Shown here: piece after piece, positions 8,804 through 16,790 of the stretch
Layout of the letters: each line of letters opens with the position of its first letter
How positions within the stretch are numbered: position 1 is the stretch's first letter
Assembly (NCBI RefSeq): GCF_042682745.1
Contig: NZ_JBHUIO010000011.1
Coordinates: 434,001-498,000, forward strand
From: Tumebacillus_A lipolyticus
Lineage (GTDB): Bacteria > Bacillota > Bacilli > Tumebacillales > Tumebacillaceae
Direction of reading: 5' to 3'
DNA length: 64,000 nucleotides
Made by a program: the position numbers and the translations under genes
Notes under the pieces: generated by a model
What the model was told of the DNA's origin: nothing
Databases searched by the model: none
Seen by the model: the letters and a program-made list of their open reading frames with translations, nothing else

Positions 8804-9484
8804 TTGAGCACGATCACATGGCAAGAGGGCTGGGCGGATCATCGCCCAGTCCGTTTTGTTTCGATCGGCCCTGCGCCGATGATGCTGGCCGGCATGTATG
8901 TGCTGATTCGCGGCTACGACCCGAAGGGAGGGCCCCTGCTGCTCGCCCGGCACAAGCAGATTCTCGATTCGGTGCCAGGCATGCACGAGTACAGCCCGCT
9001 GCGCCTGGTGCATTTTGTTGAAGTTTCCCCCGACCTTTCGCCCGACTCGGTCAGAAGCGTGCAGGATGTGATCAGGCGCGCCGTGCGAATTCGCACGCCC
9101 GGCATGGTCGTCGATGCGCCCATCGTACCGCTCGATGCTTCCAGCCCCGCCTTTCCGATCGTGCCCGCCTGGCATCAGGGGGTGCTGACCGGCTACCTCG
9201 ACATCGGCCCGATGCCCGTTCGCACCGGGAATGTCTATCAGTGCATCCGCGGTTTCGACAAGGCGAGCGGCAACGTCTTGCCGCAGTTCGGACAGAAGCT
9301 GATCTTCGACTCGCTGCCAACGCATCCCGCCTACAGCCCGGTTCGTCGCTTGCACTATGTGCGCGTCCCCGATCAGCTGGAGGAGGATTCCCTGCGCAGC
9401 GTCGAGCAGATCGTCGAGCAGCGCTTGCCGATTCGGCCGACGACGCACTTGCTCAATCTGCCGATGACCGATCTGAGCGGTTAA
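8804..9484 (+). CDS. Protein of unknown function with two tandem homologous domains
   Basis: A 226-residue protein made of two repeats of about 100 residues. Repeat 1 holds IRGYDPKGG, ILDSVPGMHEYSPLRLVHFV and DSVRSVQDVI. Repeat 2 holds IRGFDKASG, IFDSLPTHPAYSPVRRLHYV and DSLRSVEQIV. The D-S/x-[VL]P-x(4)-YSP-x(3)-[LH] core recalls DUF7482-like uncharacterised domains seen in secreted prokaryotic proteins, but I cannot verify that. No signal peptide or membrane helix is visible, so it may be cytoplasmic. It starts at TTG with GGGAGGTGA seven bases upstream, and a terminator follows. No enzyme motif is recognised. Confidence 0.65.
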   Translation: MSTITWQEGWADHRPVRFVSIGPAPMMLAGMYVLIRGYDPKGGPLLLARHKQILDSVPGMHEYSPLRLVHFVEVSPDLSPDSVRSVQDVIRRAVRIRTPGMVVDAPIVPLDASSPAFPIVPAWHQGVLTGYLDIGPMPVRTGNVYQCIRGFDKASGNVLPQFGQKLIFDSLPTHPAYSPVRRLHYVRVPDQLEEDSLRSVEQIVEQRLPIRPTTHLLNLPMTDLSG

Positions 9485-9493
9485 ACTGTGCGA

Positions 9494-9527
9494 AAAAACC
9501 ACGCTCGCATGCGCGAACGTGGTTTTT
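9494..9527. terminator. Bidirectional terminator between the duplicated-domain gene and ptsH-like gene
   Basis: A 10-bp stem AAAAACCACG/CGTGGTTTTT (9494-9503 with 9518-9527) lies between converging genes and offers a T-run on both strands. Confidence 0.8.
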
Positions 9528-9529
9528 GG

Positions 9530-9787
9530 TTAACTGGCTGCCGAGACGAGCATTGCCAGCTTCTCCACAGCAGATTCCGCGTCGGGCCCGTCGGCGCGGA
9601 TGACGACGGTGGTGCCTTTGGCGATCGCAAGCGACATGACGCCCATGATGCTCTTTGCGTTTACCGCTTTCCCCTCTTTTTCTACAAAAATCTCGCTGGT
9701 GAAGCGGTTCGCTTCCTGGACGAACAGCGCAGCCGGACGGGCGTGCAATCCCGCAGGCAGTCCCACGGTCACAGTCTTTTCTGCCAC
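9530..9787 (-). CDS. HPr-family phosphocarrier with both His15 and Ser46 (in the crh position)
   Basis: An 85-residue HPr-fold protein. The PTS phosphoacceptor is at position 15 (GLHARPA) and the HprK target serine is at position 46 (NAKSIMG). It lies directly after whiA, where B. subtilis carries crh. Crh lacks His15, whereas this protein keeps it, so it should work both in PTS phosphotransfer and as a CcpA corepressor when phosphorylated on Ser46. The start is GTG at 9787, with GAGGAGGG about nine bases upstream; a longer frame would swallow that site. HprK is encoded in this window at 50991. Whether the genome has a second HPr next to ptsI cannot be seen here. Confidence 0.9.
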   Translation of the reverse strand: MAEKTVTVGLPAGLHARPAALFVQEANRFTSEIFVEKEGKAVNAKSIMGVMSLAIAKGTTVVIRADGPDAESAVEKLAMLVSAAS

Positions 9788-9809
9788 CTTCAGACCCTCC
9801 TCACGATTC

Positions 9810-10754
9810 TCATTTTTGGTTAGTATACCCTGTTTTCGCCTTTTCCGCCAACTCATCCAGCTTGCGCAACCGATGGTTGACGCCCGACTTCGACACTTTG
9901 CTCGGCAGCATTTCTCCGAGCTCCTTCAGGTTGATGTCAGGATATTGCAATCGCAGTTCGGCCACTTCGCGCAGGCGCGGCGGCAGGTTGTGCAGCCCGA
10001 CCACCCGCTCCAGCAGCTTGATGTTTTCGATCTGGCGAACAGAAGCTTCGATCGTCTTGTTCAAGTTGGCCGTCTCACAGTTGACCAAGCGGTTGACCTG
10101 ATTGCGCATCCCTTTGACGATCCGGATGTCCTCAAACTTTAACAGCGCCTGATGAGCGCCGATGATGTTGAGAAATTCGATGATCTTCTCGACCTCTTTC
10201 AGATAGACCACATATGATTTTTTGCGGTCGATCAGCTTGGCGTTCAGATCGTATTCGTTGATCAGCTGAAGCAACGCCTCCGAGTGATCATAGTCGCTGG
10301 AGGCGATCTCCAGGTGGTAGGACGAGCCTTCCGGATCATTCACGCTCCCGCCGGCGAGGAACACGCCTCGCAGGTAGGAGCGCTTGCAACAGCTCTTCTT
10401 GATCAGTGTAGGATTGATCCCCGCAATAAATGTCAAATTATCTGCCGCGATGCACAGTTCCTGTAAAATCTCTTTCACCTGAAACGGCACGCGCATCATG
10501 TAGACGTTGTTTTTCTTCAAGCGCATCTTTTTCCGCACCAAGATTTCAGCATGCACACCGAACAGCTCTTTGAGCAGCGTGTACATGCGCCTGGCGATCG
10601 CGGCGTTTTCGGTGGTCACATCGAGCGAAAAGCGTTTGCCGGAGATGACGATCGTTCCGTTCATCCGAATCAGGGCGGCCAGCTCCGCTTTTTTGCAACA
10701 GGGCTTTGCCTCCAGTTGCGTGAGCTCTTTCTTAGTACGTGCAGCAAACGACAT
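9810..10754 (-). CDS. whiA: WhiA, DNA-binding protein of the sporulation/cell-division regulator family
   Basis: A 314-residue protein, normal length for WhiA. The N-terminal half is a degenerate LAGLIDADG homing-endonuclease fold (residues 20-215, including SYLRGVFLAGGSVNDPEGSYHLE-type sequence near 125-150). The C-terminal helix-turn-helix (about 225-305) contains PPRLREVAELRLQYPDINLKELGEMLP and VNHRLRKL. In B. subtilis WhiA affects chromosome segregation and division; in actinomycetes it activates sporulation genes. AAGGAGGTG precedes the ATG. It belongs to the compact minus-strand unit rapZ-yvcK-whiA-HPr, a conserved Firmicutes order. Confidence 0.95.
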   Translation of the reverse strand: MSFAARTKKELTQLEAKPCCKKAELAALIRMNGTIVISGKRFSLDVTTENAAIARRMYTLLKELFGVHAEILVRKKMRLKKNNVYMMRVPFQVKEILQELCIAADNLTFIAGINPTLIKKSCCKRSYLRGVFLAGGSVNDPEGSSYHLEIASSDYDHSEALLQLINEYDLNAKLIDRKKSYVVYLKEVEKIIEFLNIIGAHQALLKFEDIRIVKGMRNQVNRLVNCETANLNKTIEASVRQIENIKLLERVVGLHNLPPRLREVAELRLQYPDINLKELGEMLPSKVSKSGVNHRLRKLDELAEKAKTGYTNQK

Positions 10755-10786
10755 TTGCGTCCACCTCCTTACCTGTGATCGTCGTG

Positions 10787-11953
10787 CTAGCGGCGCAGTT
10801 TGTTCGGATCGCGACCGATCAGCGCTAAGATTTGTTCGGAGATCATGCGGGCATCATGACGAGCATAGATGGAGTAGTGCAGAAAATTGCGCGCGATGAC
10901 GTTCAAGCCCATGTTTTGCAGATTCCAAAGGTCGGCGACGACAGGCGCTGCTCGCTTCTCGCGATACTGCTCGATGACAGCCGGCGGAATCGGCGCCGAG
11001 TTGACCAGGATATAATCGAACAGCGGTAGACCGATATGGTCGTAAAGCGCTTTCACATGATCGGACGCGGTGTAGTGATCGGTCTCTCCCGACTGGGTCA
11101 TCACGTTGCAGATGTACACCTTTTTCCCCTCTGCGGCGGCGATCGCCTCCGTCAAGCGGGTGACGAGCAGGTTGGGCAGGATGCTCGTATAGAGCGACCC
11201 TGGGCCGATGACGATCACATCTGCCTGCTCGATCGCTTCCAGCGCTTCCGGCAGCGGTTCGAGGTCGTTCGGCTCCACCTCGACGCGATCGATCTTCTTG
11301 CCGGAGAGCGGAATCTGCGATTCTCCCTCCACAAACGAGCCATCCTCCATATAGGCGCGCAGGATGACCGCCTCCCGCACGGCTGGCAACACGCGGCCGC
11401 CGACTGCGAGCACGCGCGACGCCTCTTTGATCGCCGTCTCAAAATCGCCGGTCACATCGGTCAGCGCTGCGATCAGCAGGTTGCCAAACGAATGTCCGGC
11501 CAATCCCTCGCCGCTTTTGAAGCGGTGGGACCAAAGCTTTTCCAGCAGCGGCTCCGTGTCGGACAGGGCGACGAGACAGCTGCGGATGTCGCCAGGCGGC
11601 GGCATGTCAAAATCGGAGCGCAATCGACCGGAAGAGCCGCCATCATCAGCCACGGTGACGATCGCGGTGATGTCGATATCAAACTCCTTCAGACCGCGCA
11701 AGAGCACCGAGAGCCCGGTGCCCCCGCCGACGACGACGACGCGCGGCTTGCGCTTTTCCAAGAGCATCTGCGTGCGGGTGATCTGCTCATCGCGCCACCA
11801 GCCGAACGCGAGCAGCCCCGACCCCATCAACAGACAGACCAGCCCGATCAGCGACGTTTGACCCGGCAGGCTGTGAATCCCGATGCCCGCCGCGATCAGC
11901 CCGAGGCCGAACGAGCAGACCGTCCAAGCGAGGAGCAACCAATAGCGCACCAT
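10787..11953 (-). CDS. yvcK: YvcK/GlmR gluconeogenesis and cell-envelope factor
   Basis: A 388-residue protein of the CofD/YvcK family. Unlike B. subtilis YvcK it starts with two predicted membrane helices (residues 5-50) and a short linker. The catalytic-fold domain follows, with VVVGGGTGLSVLLRGLK near 75, VADDGGSSGRLR near 100 and PGDIRSCLVALS. YvcK/GlmR binds UDP-GlcNAc and controls carbon flow into cell-wall precursors through GlmS. AAAGGA lies ten bases before the ATG. The gene sits six bases after rapZ and 32 bases before whiA. The membrane anchor is a known variant in some Bacilli but is worth noting. Confidence 0.93.
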   Translation of the reverse strand: MVRYWLLLAWTVCSFGLGLIAAGIGIHSLPGQTSLIGLVCLLMGSGLLAFGWWRDEQITRTQMLLEKRKPRVVVVGGGTGLSVLLRGLKEFDIDITAIVTVADDGGSSGRLRSDFDMPPPGDIRSCLVALSDTEPLLEKLWSHRFKSGEGLAGHSFGNLLIAALTDVTGDFETAIKEASRVLAVGGRVLPAVREAVILRAYMEDGSFVEGESQIPLSGKKIDRVEVEPNDLEPLPEALEAIEQADVIVIGPGSLYTSILPNLLVTRLTEAIAAAEGKKVYICNVMTQSGETDHYTASDHVKALYDHIGLPLFDYILVNSAPIPPAVIEQYREKRAAPVVADLWNLQNMGLNVIARNFLHYSIYARHDARMISEQILALIGRDPNKLRR

Positions 11954-11959
11954 CGCGGG

Positions 11960-12826
11960 CTATTCCTTTGCAGAATCGCGATGGACGACGCTCGACCACT
12001 CGCGATCTTTCAGATGTTGGTGCAGCGTTTCTGCCAGCGCGACCGAGCGGTGTTTGCCGCCTGTGCAGCCGATCCCGATCACCACTTGTGTCTTGCCTTC
12101 TTTGCGAAATTGCGGAATAAGAAAATCGATCATATCGAGAAGTTTTTGCGAGAAGGCTTGCGTGATCGGCCATTTCATCACATAGTCGTACACCTCTGGG
12201 TGCTTGCCAGTCAGCGGTCGCAAGGAATCGACATAGTGCGGGTTGGGCAAGAAGCGAACGTCAAACACCATGTCCGCTTCGATCGGCACTCCGTATTTAA
12301 AGCCGAACGACATGATGTCCACCTTCATGTGCTGGTCGTCGATCTGCGAAAATTGGTTGAGGATCTTCTGCCTGAGCTCGCTCGCCTTCAGCGCAGACGT
12401 GTTGAGGATCAGGTCTGCATTGCCGCGAATCTCCTCCAGCATCTTGCGCTCCTCGGCGATGCCTTCGACGATGCGACCGTCCTTCGCCAGCGGATGACGG
12501 CGTCTCGTCTCCTTAAAGCGGCGGACGATCGTCGCATCATCCGCTTCGAGAAAGACGATCTGGTAGTTGATGTGCGGAGCTTTTAGCTCCAGCGCCCCCA
12601 GCGCCTCCATCAGGTCGCTGAAAAATGCGCCGCCGCGCAGGTCGCAGACCAGCGCCACCTTGGTCACCTTCCCCAACGATTGGATGATCAGATCACCAAA
12701 CTTGGGAATCAATGCGGGTGGCAGATTGTCTACGCAAAAGAAACCGATATCCTCCAGCGCTTGCATCGTCACCGATTTTCCGGCGCCCGACAGCCCTGTG
12801 ATCAACAAGAGGTTAATACCCGCTTG
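11960..12826 (-). CDS. rapZ: RapZ, nucleotide-binding RNase adapter
   Basis: A 288-residue protein with an N-terminal P-loop kinase-like domain (Walker A GLSGAGKS at 12-19) and a C-terminal domain with IGCTGGKHRSV near 260. In E. coli RapZ senses glucosamine-6-phosphate and guides decay of GlmZ RNA; Firmicutes homologues (YvcJ) bind and hydrolyse nucleotides and affect competence. The ATG at 12826 is chosen because AGGAGG lies eight bases upstream; a GTG four codons earlier overlaps that site. It heads the rapZ-yvcK-whiA-HPr unit, and RapZ and YvcK both touch amino-sugar metabolism. Confidence 0.93.
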   Translation of the reverse strand, partial: QAGINLLLITGLSGAGKSVTMQALEDIGFFCVDNLPPALIPKFGDLIIQSLGKVTKVALVCDLRGGAFFSDLMEALGALELKAPHINYQIVFLEADDATIVRRFKETRRRHPLAKDGRIVEGIAEERKMLEEIRGNADLILNTSALKASELRQKILNQFSQIDDQHMKVDIMSFGFKYGVPIEADMVFDVRFLPNPHYVDSLRPLTGKHPEVYDYVMKWPITQAFSQKLLDMIDFLIPQFRKEGKTQVVIGIGCTGGKHRSVALAETLHQHLKDREWSSVVHRDSAKE

Positions 12827-12915
12827 CATCTCCCTCACCTCCTGCTAGTTCATGCCAATTTGTTTCCTTTTAGTGTAGCAGATGACGGGGCGGAAAGAAA
12901 GAAACGTGCTGATAA

Positions 12916-12944
12916 GAAAAAGAGCCGGGCGTATCCCCCGGCTC
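12916..12944 (-). terminator. Terminator of the chemoreceptor gene
   Basis: An 8-bp stem GAGCCGGG/CCCGGCTC followed on the minus strand by five T, five bases past the stop. Confidence 0.8.
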
Positions 12945-12949
12945 GCTTC

Positions 12950-14977
12950 CTAGTTATCCGTATCCCGTTTCGTCAGCTCGTCTGCAGTGGCTTCCGATTC
13001 GCTTTCGGTCGACTCGACAGCCGCTTCGGCAGTCTCTGCCCCAACAAAACGATCTTCCGTCTCGAATTCTTCTGAAGAAGCTTCCTCTTCGTGCGCCGCT
13101 TGCAGCTCCGCAGCTGGCAGTTCCGCATCTTCCCGTGCGGCTGCCAGCTCAGCATGACCGTTCGGACCTTCCGCATGCGACTCTTCATCGACGACAAAGC
13201 GCGAGACGCTCAGCTTCAGCGCGTCAGCAAGCTGCGAGAGCGAGACGGCAGATGCTGCCACCTCTTGCATCGAGGCGAGCTGTTCCTGCGTCGCCGCCGA
13301 CACCTCTTCCACCCCTGCTGCCGACTCTTCGGTGATCGACGCGACATCCTCGATGTTGGCGAACACCTGCTGAGCGGAGTCGGAGATCATCTCGGTGGTG
13401 TCAGCGACAACCCGGATGCGCCCGAGCATGCCCTCGACCGAGGTGACGATGTTTTCGAAAGACTGGTTGGTCTTTTCCATCGCCTTCACGCCCGAATCGA
13501 CGCGTTGGTTGGAACCACCCAGCGCCGCTTTCATCTGCTCCATGCTCTCATGAGCGGTGGAGACGATCGAGCGCACCTCGCCGGCAGCCTGTGAAGACTG
13601 GTCGGCCAGCTTTTTCACTTCGTCGGCGACCACCGCAAACCCGCGGCCATGTTCGCCTGCGCGCGCCGCTTCGATCGCAGCGTTCAGCGAGAGCAGGTTG
13701 GTCTGCGAGGCGATCTCGGTGATCACATTGACAAACTCGATGATGCGACCCAATTGCTTGTAGAGATGTTCGAACGCTTGAACCGTCTCGGCGTTGGCGG
13801 AGCGAATGCCTTCGATCTGACCGGATGTCGTCTCCAGCACAGAGCGCCCGTCCAGCGCCGTATCGGTCGTCTGCTGCGCCGCATCGACGATATGATCCAT
13901 CGTCTTCTTGATCTCGGCGACCGACTCGGCGAGCTGCTGCATCAGATCGGCGCTCTCCTGCGTGCGCTCCACCTGACGCGACGTGCCTTCCGCCACCTCT
14001 TGAATGGTGATCGCGACCGATTCGGCCGCCCGATTGCTCTCCTCCGAGGAGACTGCCATCCGCTCCGAAGCGGAGGCGACGCTCATCGATGCGGTGTTCA
14101 ACTGGCTGATGATCTGGCGCAGGTTGGCGATGACCGCCGAGGTCGAGCGCGCCAGCTGACCCAGCTCGTCTGTCGAGTTGACTTTCACCTCGACGCGCAG
14201 ATCGCCTTTGGCCAACACCTCGTTCACCTCGACCATCTGGTTGATCCGGTGCTGGAGATAGCGGTTGGTCGCAAGTCCGAGCGCCCCGGCGAACAGCGCG
14301 ATCACCGCGATCACGATCCCGGTGACGATCCAAGAGGTGCGATAGATCGAATCGAGCAAGTTTTTCGCGTCGGAGATCACCGTCTGGTTGTCGCTGTTGA
14401 TCTCTGTCAGGATTTTCGATAGGTTTTTATAACCGGTAGATAGATTGCCCTCCCAAAGCTGGAAGGCGATGACTTCGCTTTTATCCGTTTCCTCGATCAG
14501 CTTCTTCTGCGCATCTTTGAAAGCCTGCCAGTTCTTCTTCAGCTCGGTGAGCAGATGCTCATCTGTGCCAGCCACCTGCGCAAGCTCCTCGTACTCGCTG
14601 ATGCTGTCTTCGATCGATTTGTTCAAATTGTCAAGCTTTTTAAGATATACGCCTCGTCCATCCTTGTTCTTGCTGTTGCGGATGTAATTGACCATCTCGC
14701 GGTCATACTGTGCTGCTGTGACTTTCATTTCCTCGGCGACTTGCATCGCGCGGAGGTTGACGGTCAACGCCTCATCCATGCTGCTCTGAAGCGTTTTTAA
14801 CTGCCAGATCGACGTCGCGCCAACTGCTAGGATTCCGACAAACGTGACGATGATGATGAGGCCCAATTTCTGACTGAGTTTCATTTTGATCTTGCTGTCG
14901 ATGCCTTCATAGACACGGTCCAGCAAGCGAAGCATCGAGGACTGGTCAAATTTCTTATTCCGTCCCGTAGGCATCAC
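12950..14977 (-). CDS. Methyl-accepting chemotaxis protein with four-helix-bundle sensor
   Basis: A 675-residue transmembrane receptor. A polar N-terminal stretch of about 35 residues precedes the first membrane helix (38-58). An extracellular helical sensor (about 60-215, 4HB_MCP-like), a second helix (217-240), a HAMP domain (240-295) and a cytoplasmic signalling domain follow. The hairpin tip contains EIASQTNLLSLNAAIEAARAGE. The tail after about 600 is strongly acidic (many E, A, S) with no NWETF-type CheR/CheB tether. It starts at GTG with AAGGAGG eight bases upstream, and an ATG follows directly. The ligand cannot be predicted. The flagellar stator genes in the window (motA, motB) support motility. 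Confidence 0.92.
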   Translation of the reverse strand: MMPTGRNKKFDQSSMLRLLDRVYEGIDSKIKMKLSQKLGLIIIVTFVGILAVGATSIWQLKTLQSSMDEALTVNLRAMQVAEEMKVTAAQYDREMVNYIRNSKNKDGRGVYLKKLDNLNKSIEDSISEYEELAQVAGTDEHLLTELKKNWQAFKDAQKKLIEETDKSEVIAFQLWEGNLSTGYKNLSKILTEINSDNQTVISDAKNLLDSIYRTSWIVTGIVIAVIALFAGALGLATNRYLQHRINQMVEVNEVLAKGDLRVEVKVNSTDELGQLARSTSAVIANLRQIISQLNTASMSVASASERMAVSSEESNRAAESVAITIQEVAEGTSRQVERTQESADLMQQLAESVAEIKKTMDHIVDAAQQTTDTALDGRSVLETTSGQIEGIRSANAETVQAFEHLYKQLGRIIEFVNVITEIASQTNLLSLNAAIEAARAGEHGRGFAVVADEVKKLADQSSQAAGEVRSIVSTAHESMEQMKAALGGSNQRVDSGVKAMEKTNQSFENIVTSVEGMLGRIRVVADTTEMISDSAQQVFANIEDVASITEESAAGVEEVSAATQEQLASMQEVAASAVSLSQLADALKLSVSRFVVDEESHAEGPNGHAELAAAREDAELPAAELQAAHEEEASSEEFETEDRFVGAETAEAAVESTESESEATADELTKRDTDN

Positions 14978-15231
14978 TCACCCTACCTCCTTCTTCCTGC
15001 ATACATAGGAATTCTTCTTCTCTACGAAACCACAACATTCCTGCAACAAATCCGCTTAATTCACAATAACATTTAATGAAACTAAACTAACTACTCCTAT
15101 TCGTACATTCATAAATCATCATTTGACCTCTTTCTCCCCACCTTCCCCTCGCTGAGCGCAAAAAAAAGGTGAGACATCCCATCATCTGGTCGGCCTCACT
15201 GGAAAGAGATATTTGAAAAGGGGGGTCAAAT
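14978..15231. other. Intergenic region upstream of the chemoreceptor gene
   Basis: It holds the chemoreceptor leader (AT-rich around 15060-15120), an eight-A tract at 15160-15167 and the start of the hairpin region described at 15160-15237. No other coding potential was found. Confidence 0.5.
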
Positions 15232-15237
15232 ATGCTT
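15160..15237 (-). ncRNA. Candidate small RNA with a C-rich hairpin loop
   Basis: On the minus strand TATAGT (15244-15249) could act as a -10 box. The predicted transcript first folds into an 8-bp hairpin ATATTTGA/TCAAATAT (15209-15216 with 15226-15233) whose loop reads CCCCCCTTT. It then meets a weaker GTGAG/CTCAC stem that ends in eight T. A C-rich loop plus a terminal stem and U-tract is the layout of Firmicutes sRNAs that pair with Shine-Dalgarno sites, and AAGGGGG-type sites occur in this genome. No good -35 box is seen. The same DNA read on the other strand gives a 17-codon frame, so the two readings compete. Confidence 0.3.
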
Positions 15238-15285
15238 GCTTTTACTATACCGACTTACTGTTGCGGGACGGTTACACCGGAGTGA
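15232..15285 (+). CDS. Possible 17-residue peptide, MLAFTIPTYCCGTVTPE
   Basis: An 18-codon frame from ATG to TGA with AAAAGGGGGG six bases before the start. That ribosome site sits in the loop of an 8-bp hairpin (ATATTTGA/TCAAATAT) whose 3' arm ends at the start codon, so translation could be structure-controlled. The peptide has adjacent cysteines (CC) near its middle. No clear promoter or terminator is seen on this strand. It may be an accident of a C-rich small RNA on the opposite strand. Confidence 0.25.
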   Translation: MLAFTIPTYCCGTVTPE

Positions 15286-15379
15286 ACACCGTGTGACAAT
15301 TTGTTTCGTCTGTTACGGCACCGCTAATAGCTTCCAGCGACCGGTTTACATTTGACGCCCGCCGCTCCGCCCTTCCCGC

Positions 15380-15667
15380 TCAGATGACCGCGTAGACGAT
15401 CAAGCCCCACACGGCCACCACGCCAAGCTGAAGGAGCAGGGAGGTTCGCGGTGGGAGCTTGCGCTTCATCTGAATGAACAGCGAAATCTGCAAGAGCGGG
15501 ATCAGCAGCAGGTAGATTCCGATCGAGAAGCTTCCCAGCACGGTCACCACCGCGCTGAACAGAATGGCGAACAGAATGACAGTCGCGCTCTTTCCCTTCA
15601 CGCCCCAGATCGTCAGCACAAACGTGGCGATCAGGCAGATGTTAAAAACGGTGGAGAGATCTAGCAT
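15380..15667 (-). CDS. Small membrane protein of unknown function
   Basis: A 95-residue, very hydrophobic protein with three predicted helices (residues 5-25, 30-55 and 75-94) and a basic loop MKRKLPPR before the last one. AAGGGGGTG lies about nine bases before the ATG at 15667; the open frame runs 29 codons further upstream without a ribosome site. A 12-of-14 match to a CcpA cre pattern (15687-15700) sits just upstream. I do not recognise the family. Confidence 0.6.
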   Translation of the reverse strand: MLDLSTVFNICLIATFVLTIWGVKGKSATVILFAILFSAVVTVLGSFSIGIYLLLIPLLQISLFIQMKRKLPPRTSLLLQLGVVAVWGLIVYAVI

Positions 15668-15750
15668 CGACACCGCACCCCCTTGTGTGAATCGTTTGCA
15701 TGCACATGCTTTTCTGCCGCTGTTTCCATTTCCAAGTATAGCACGCCCTG

Positions 15751-15789
15751 GCAAAATAAAATGCCGCCGACAAGCTTGTCGGCGGCATT
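15751..15789 (-). terminator. Perfect-palindrome terminator
   Basis: AATGCCGCCGACAAG at 15760-15774 pairs completely with 15775-15789. On the minus strand it is followed by TTTTATTTT. Confidence 0.8.
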
Positions 15790-15898
15790 AACCTTCATCA
15801 ATCTTTGACAAAAATATATGTCCAGTTGCATTATGTTCTGGAGTTTAATTTTCTAGGTTTCCTTATATCGAGGAAGCTTATGATTAATGAAGTATTTA
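15753..15898 (-). ncRNA. Candidate AT-rich short transcript with strong promoter and terminator
   Basis: A near-consensus promoter (TTGACA at 15928-15933, 17-base spacer, TACAAT at 15905-15910) faces the minus strand directly after the DUF3825 gene. About 110 bases of strongly AT-rich sequence follow, then a perfect 15-bp stem and a TTTTATTTT tail. No frame with a good ribosome site was found, so the product is most likely a regulatory RNA of about 145 bases. An alternative is an untranslated leader whose downstream gene is the small membrane protein at 15380. Confidence 0.45.
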
Positions 15899-15904
15899 CT
15901 ACGT

Positions 15905-15933
15905 ATTGTAGTATACCCAGCAGGAGGTGTCAA
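15905..15933 (-). promoter_or_regulatory. Promoter with overlapping inverted repeat
   Basis: TTGACA and TACAAT are separated by 17 bases. The -10 box lies inside the inverted repeat TACTAC-n5-GTAGTA (about 15898-15914), a likely operator that would block the polymerase. Confidence 0.6.
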
Positions 15934-15951
15934 GATTCGGTCGCCATCCGG

Positions 15952-16710
15952 CTAGGGAATCAACCATTCCATGTCGGGACGCGCGATCAGCCGTGCATTG
16001 TTATAGGCCATATCTAAGGTCAGACAGGTCGTCGCCATATAGAACTTGCCGTCGTGCTTATAGACGGCCAGCGCTAGATCGGGGCTATCATAGGAAGTCA
16101 AATAGAGAGGAAGCAAAAGTTGGATGCGATTTTGATAAAACTGCGGGATCGCCGTTTTGTAATTTCGCTTGTTGCGATTGATCGCGTCGGTGATCGCACC
16201 GTGCAGGGTGATCCGCAACTGATGATGATATTTCTCTTCGTTTAATGGGGCGGGAAAGCGGTCGCGATTGTCCTGAATGATATGATCGACATTGGTTCGC
16301 AATTCGAGTCGAGCATCGTAGAGCAATTCGGAAGGATCGTCAAAATAGTGCGCCGTATCGGGCAGCGTGGTGATCACCCGCAAAGACGGATCGCTATACT
16401 TGCAGAATTTGATAAAAAACCAATCCTGTTTCGCATCCAGCTTTTTATTCTCTTGAAACAGCGCAAAAATGTCCTCTTGGTTTTTCGTGACCAACCCGGT
16501 GTTAAAACAGGCATAGTCACCTTCGATCGCGATCTTGTCTTCATATTGGAGGCGCTCAAACGTGTAGTGCAAATAATTGTACAATATCGGGAACTTCCGC
16601 TCGATCGTGGAAAAGCGGTACTCCCAGTTTTCCGGCATCGCCAGCTCCTTCAGCTCGGCCAGCCGCGAATCAAAATCGGGGAAAAATGCAAAATCAAACA
16701 ATTTACGCAT
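15952..16710 (-). CDS. DUF3825 domain protein
   Basis: A 252-residue soluble protein. Its C-terminal part (IPQFYQNRIQLLLPLYL near 195-212, then a TLDMAYNNARLIARPD stretch ending in EWLIP) matches the DUF3825 pattern as I remember it. This domain is found alone or fused to RNA/NTP-related modules, and its biochemical role is unknown. It starts at ATG with GAAGGATGG about nine bases upstream. It follows selB on the same strand after an 80-base gap and is followed by the promoter at 15905. GC content falls in its 3' part, which could indicate acquisition, but this is a visual impression. Confidence 0.7.
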   Translation of the reverse strand: MRKLFDFAFFPDFDSRLAELKELAMPENWEYRFSTIERKFPILYNYLHYTFERLQYEDKIAIEGDYACFNTGLVTKNQEDIFALFQENKKLDAKQDWFFIKFCKYSDPSLRVITTLPDTAHYFDDPSELLYDARLELRTNVDHIIQDNRDRFPAPLNEEKYHHQLRITLHGAITDAINRNKRNYKTAIPQFYQNRIQLLLPLYLTSYDSPDLALAVYKHDGKFYMATTCLTLDMAYNNARLIARPDMEWLIP

Positions 16711-16790
16711 CCAATAACACCATCCTTCGCATCTATCCCTTCTATCCTACCTGATTGCCGACCGGATGAAATAGGCGAATTGAACTGTTT

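Noticed and set aside
14978..15160. Sigma-D-type flagellar promoter before the chemoreceptor gene
   Set aside because: No TAAA-n15-GCCGATAA-like match could be found by eye.
15687..15700. CcpA cre-like sequence (TGCAAACGATTCAC on the minus strand)
   Set aside because: Only 12 of 14 positions fit, the mismatches are in the conserved terminal CA, and it overlaps no clear promoter.
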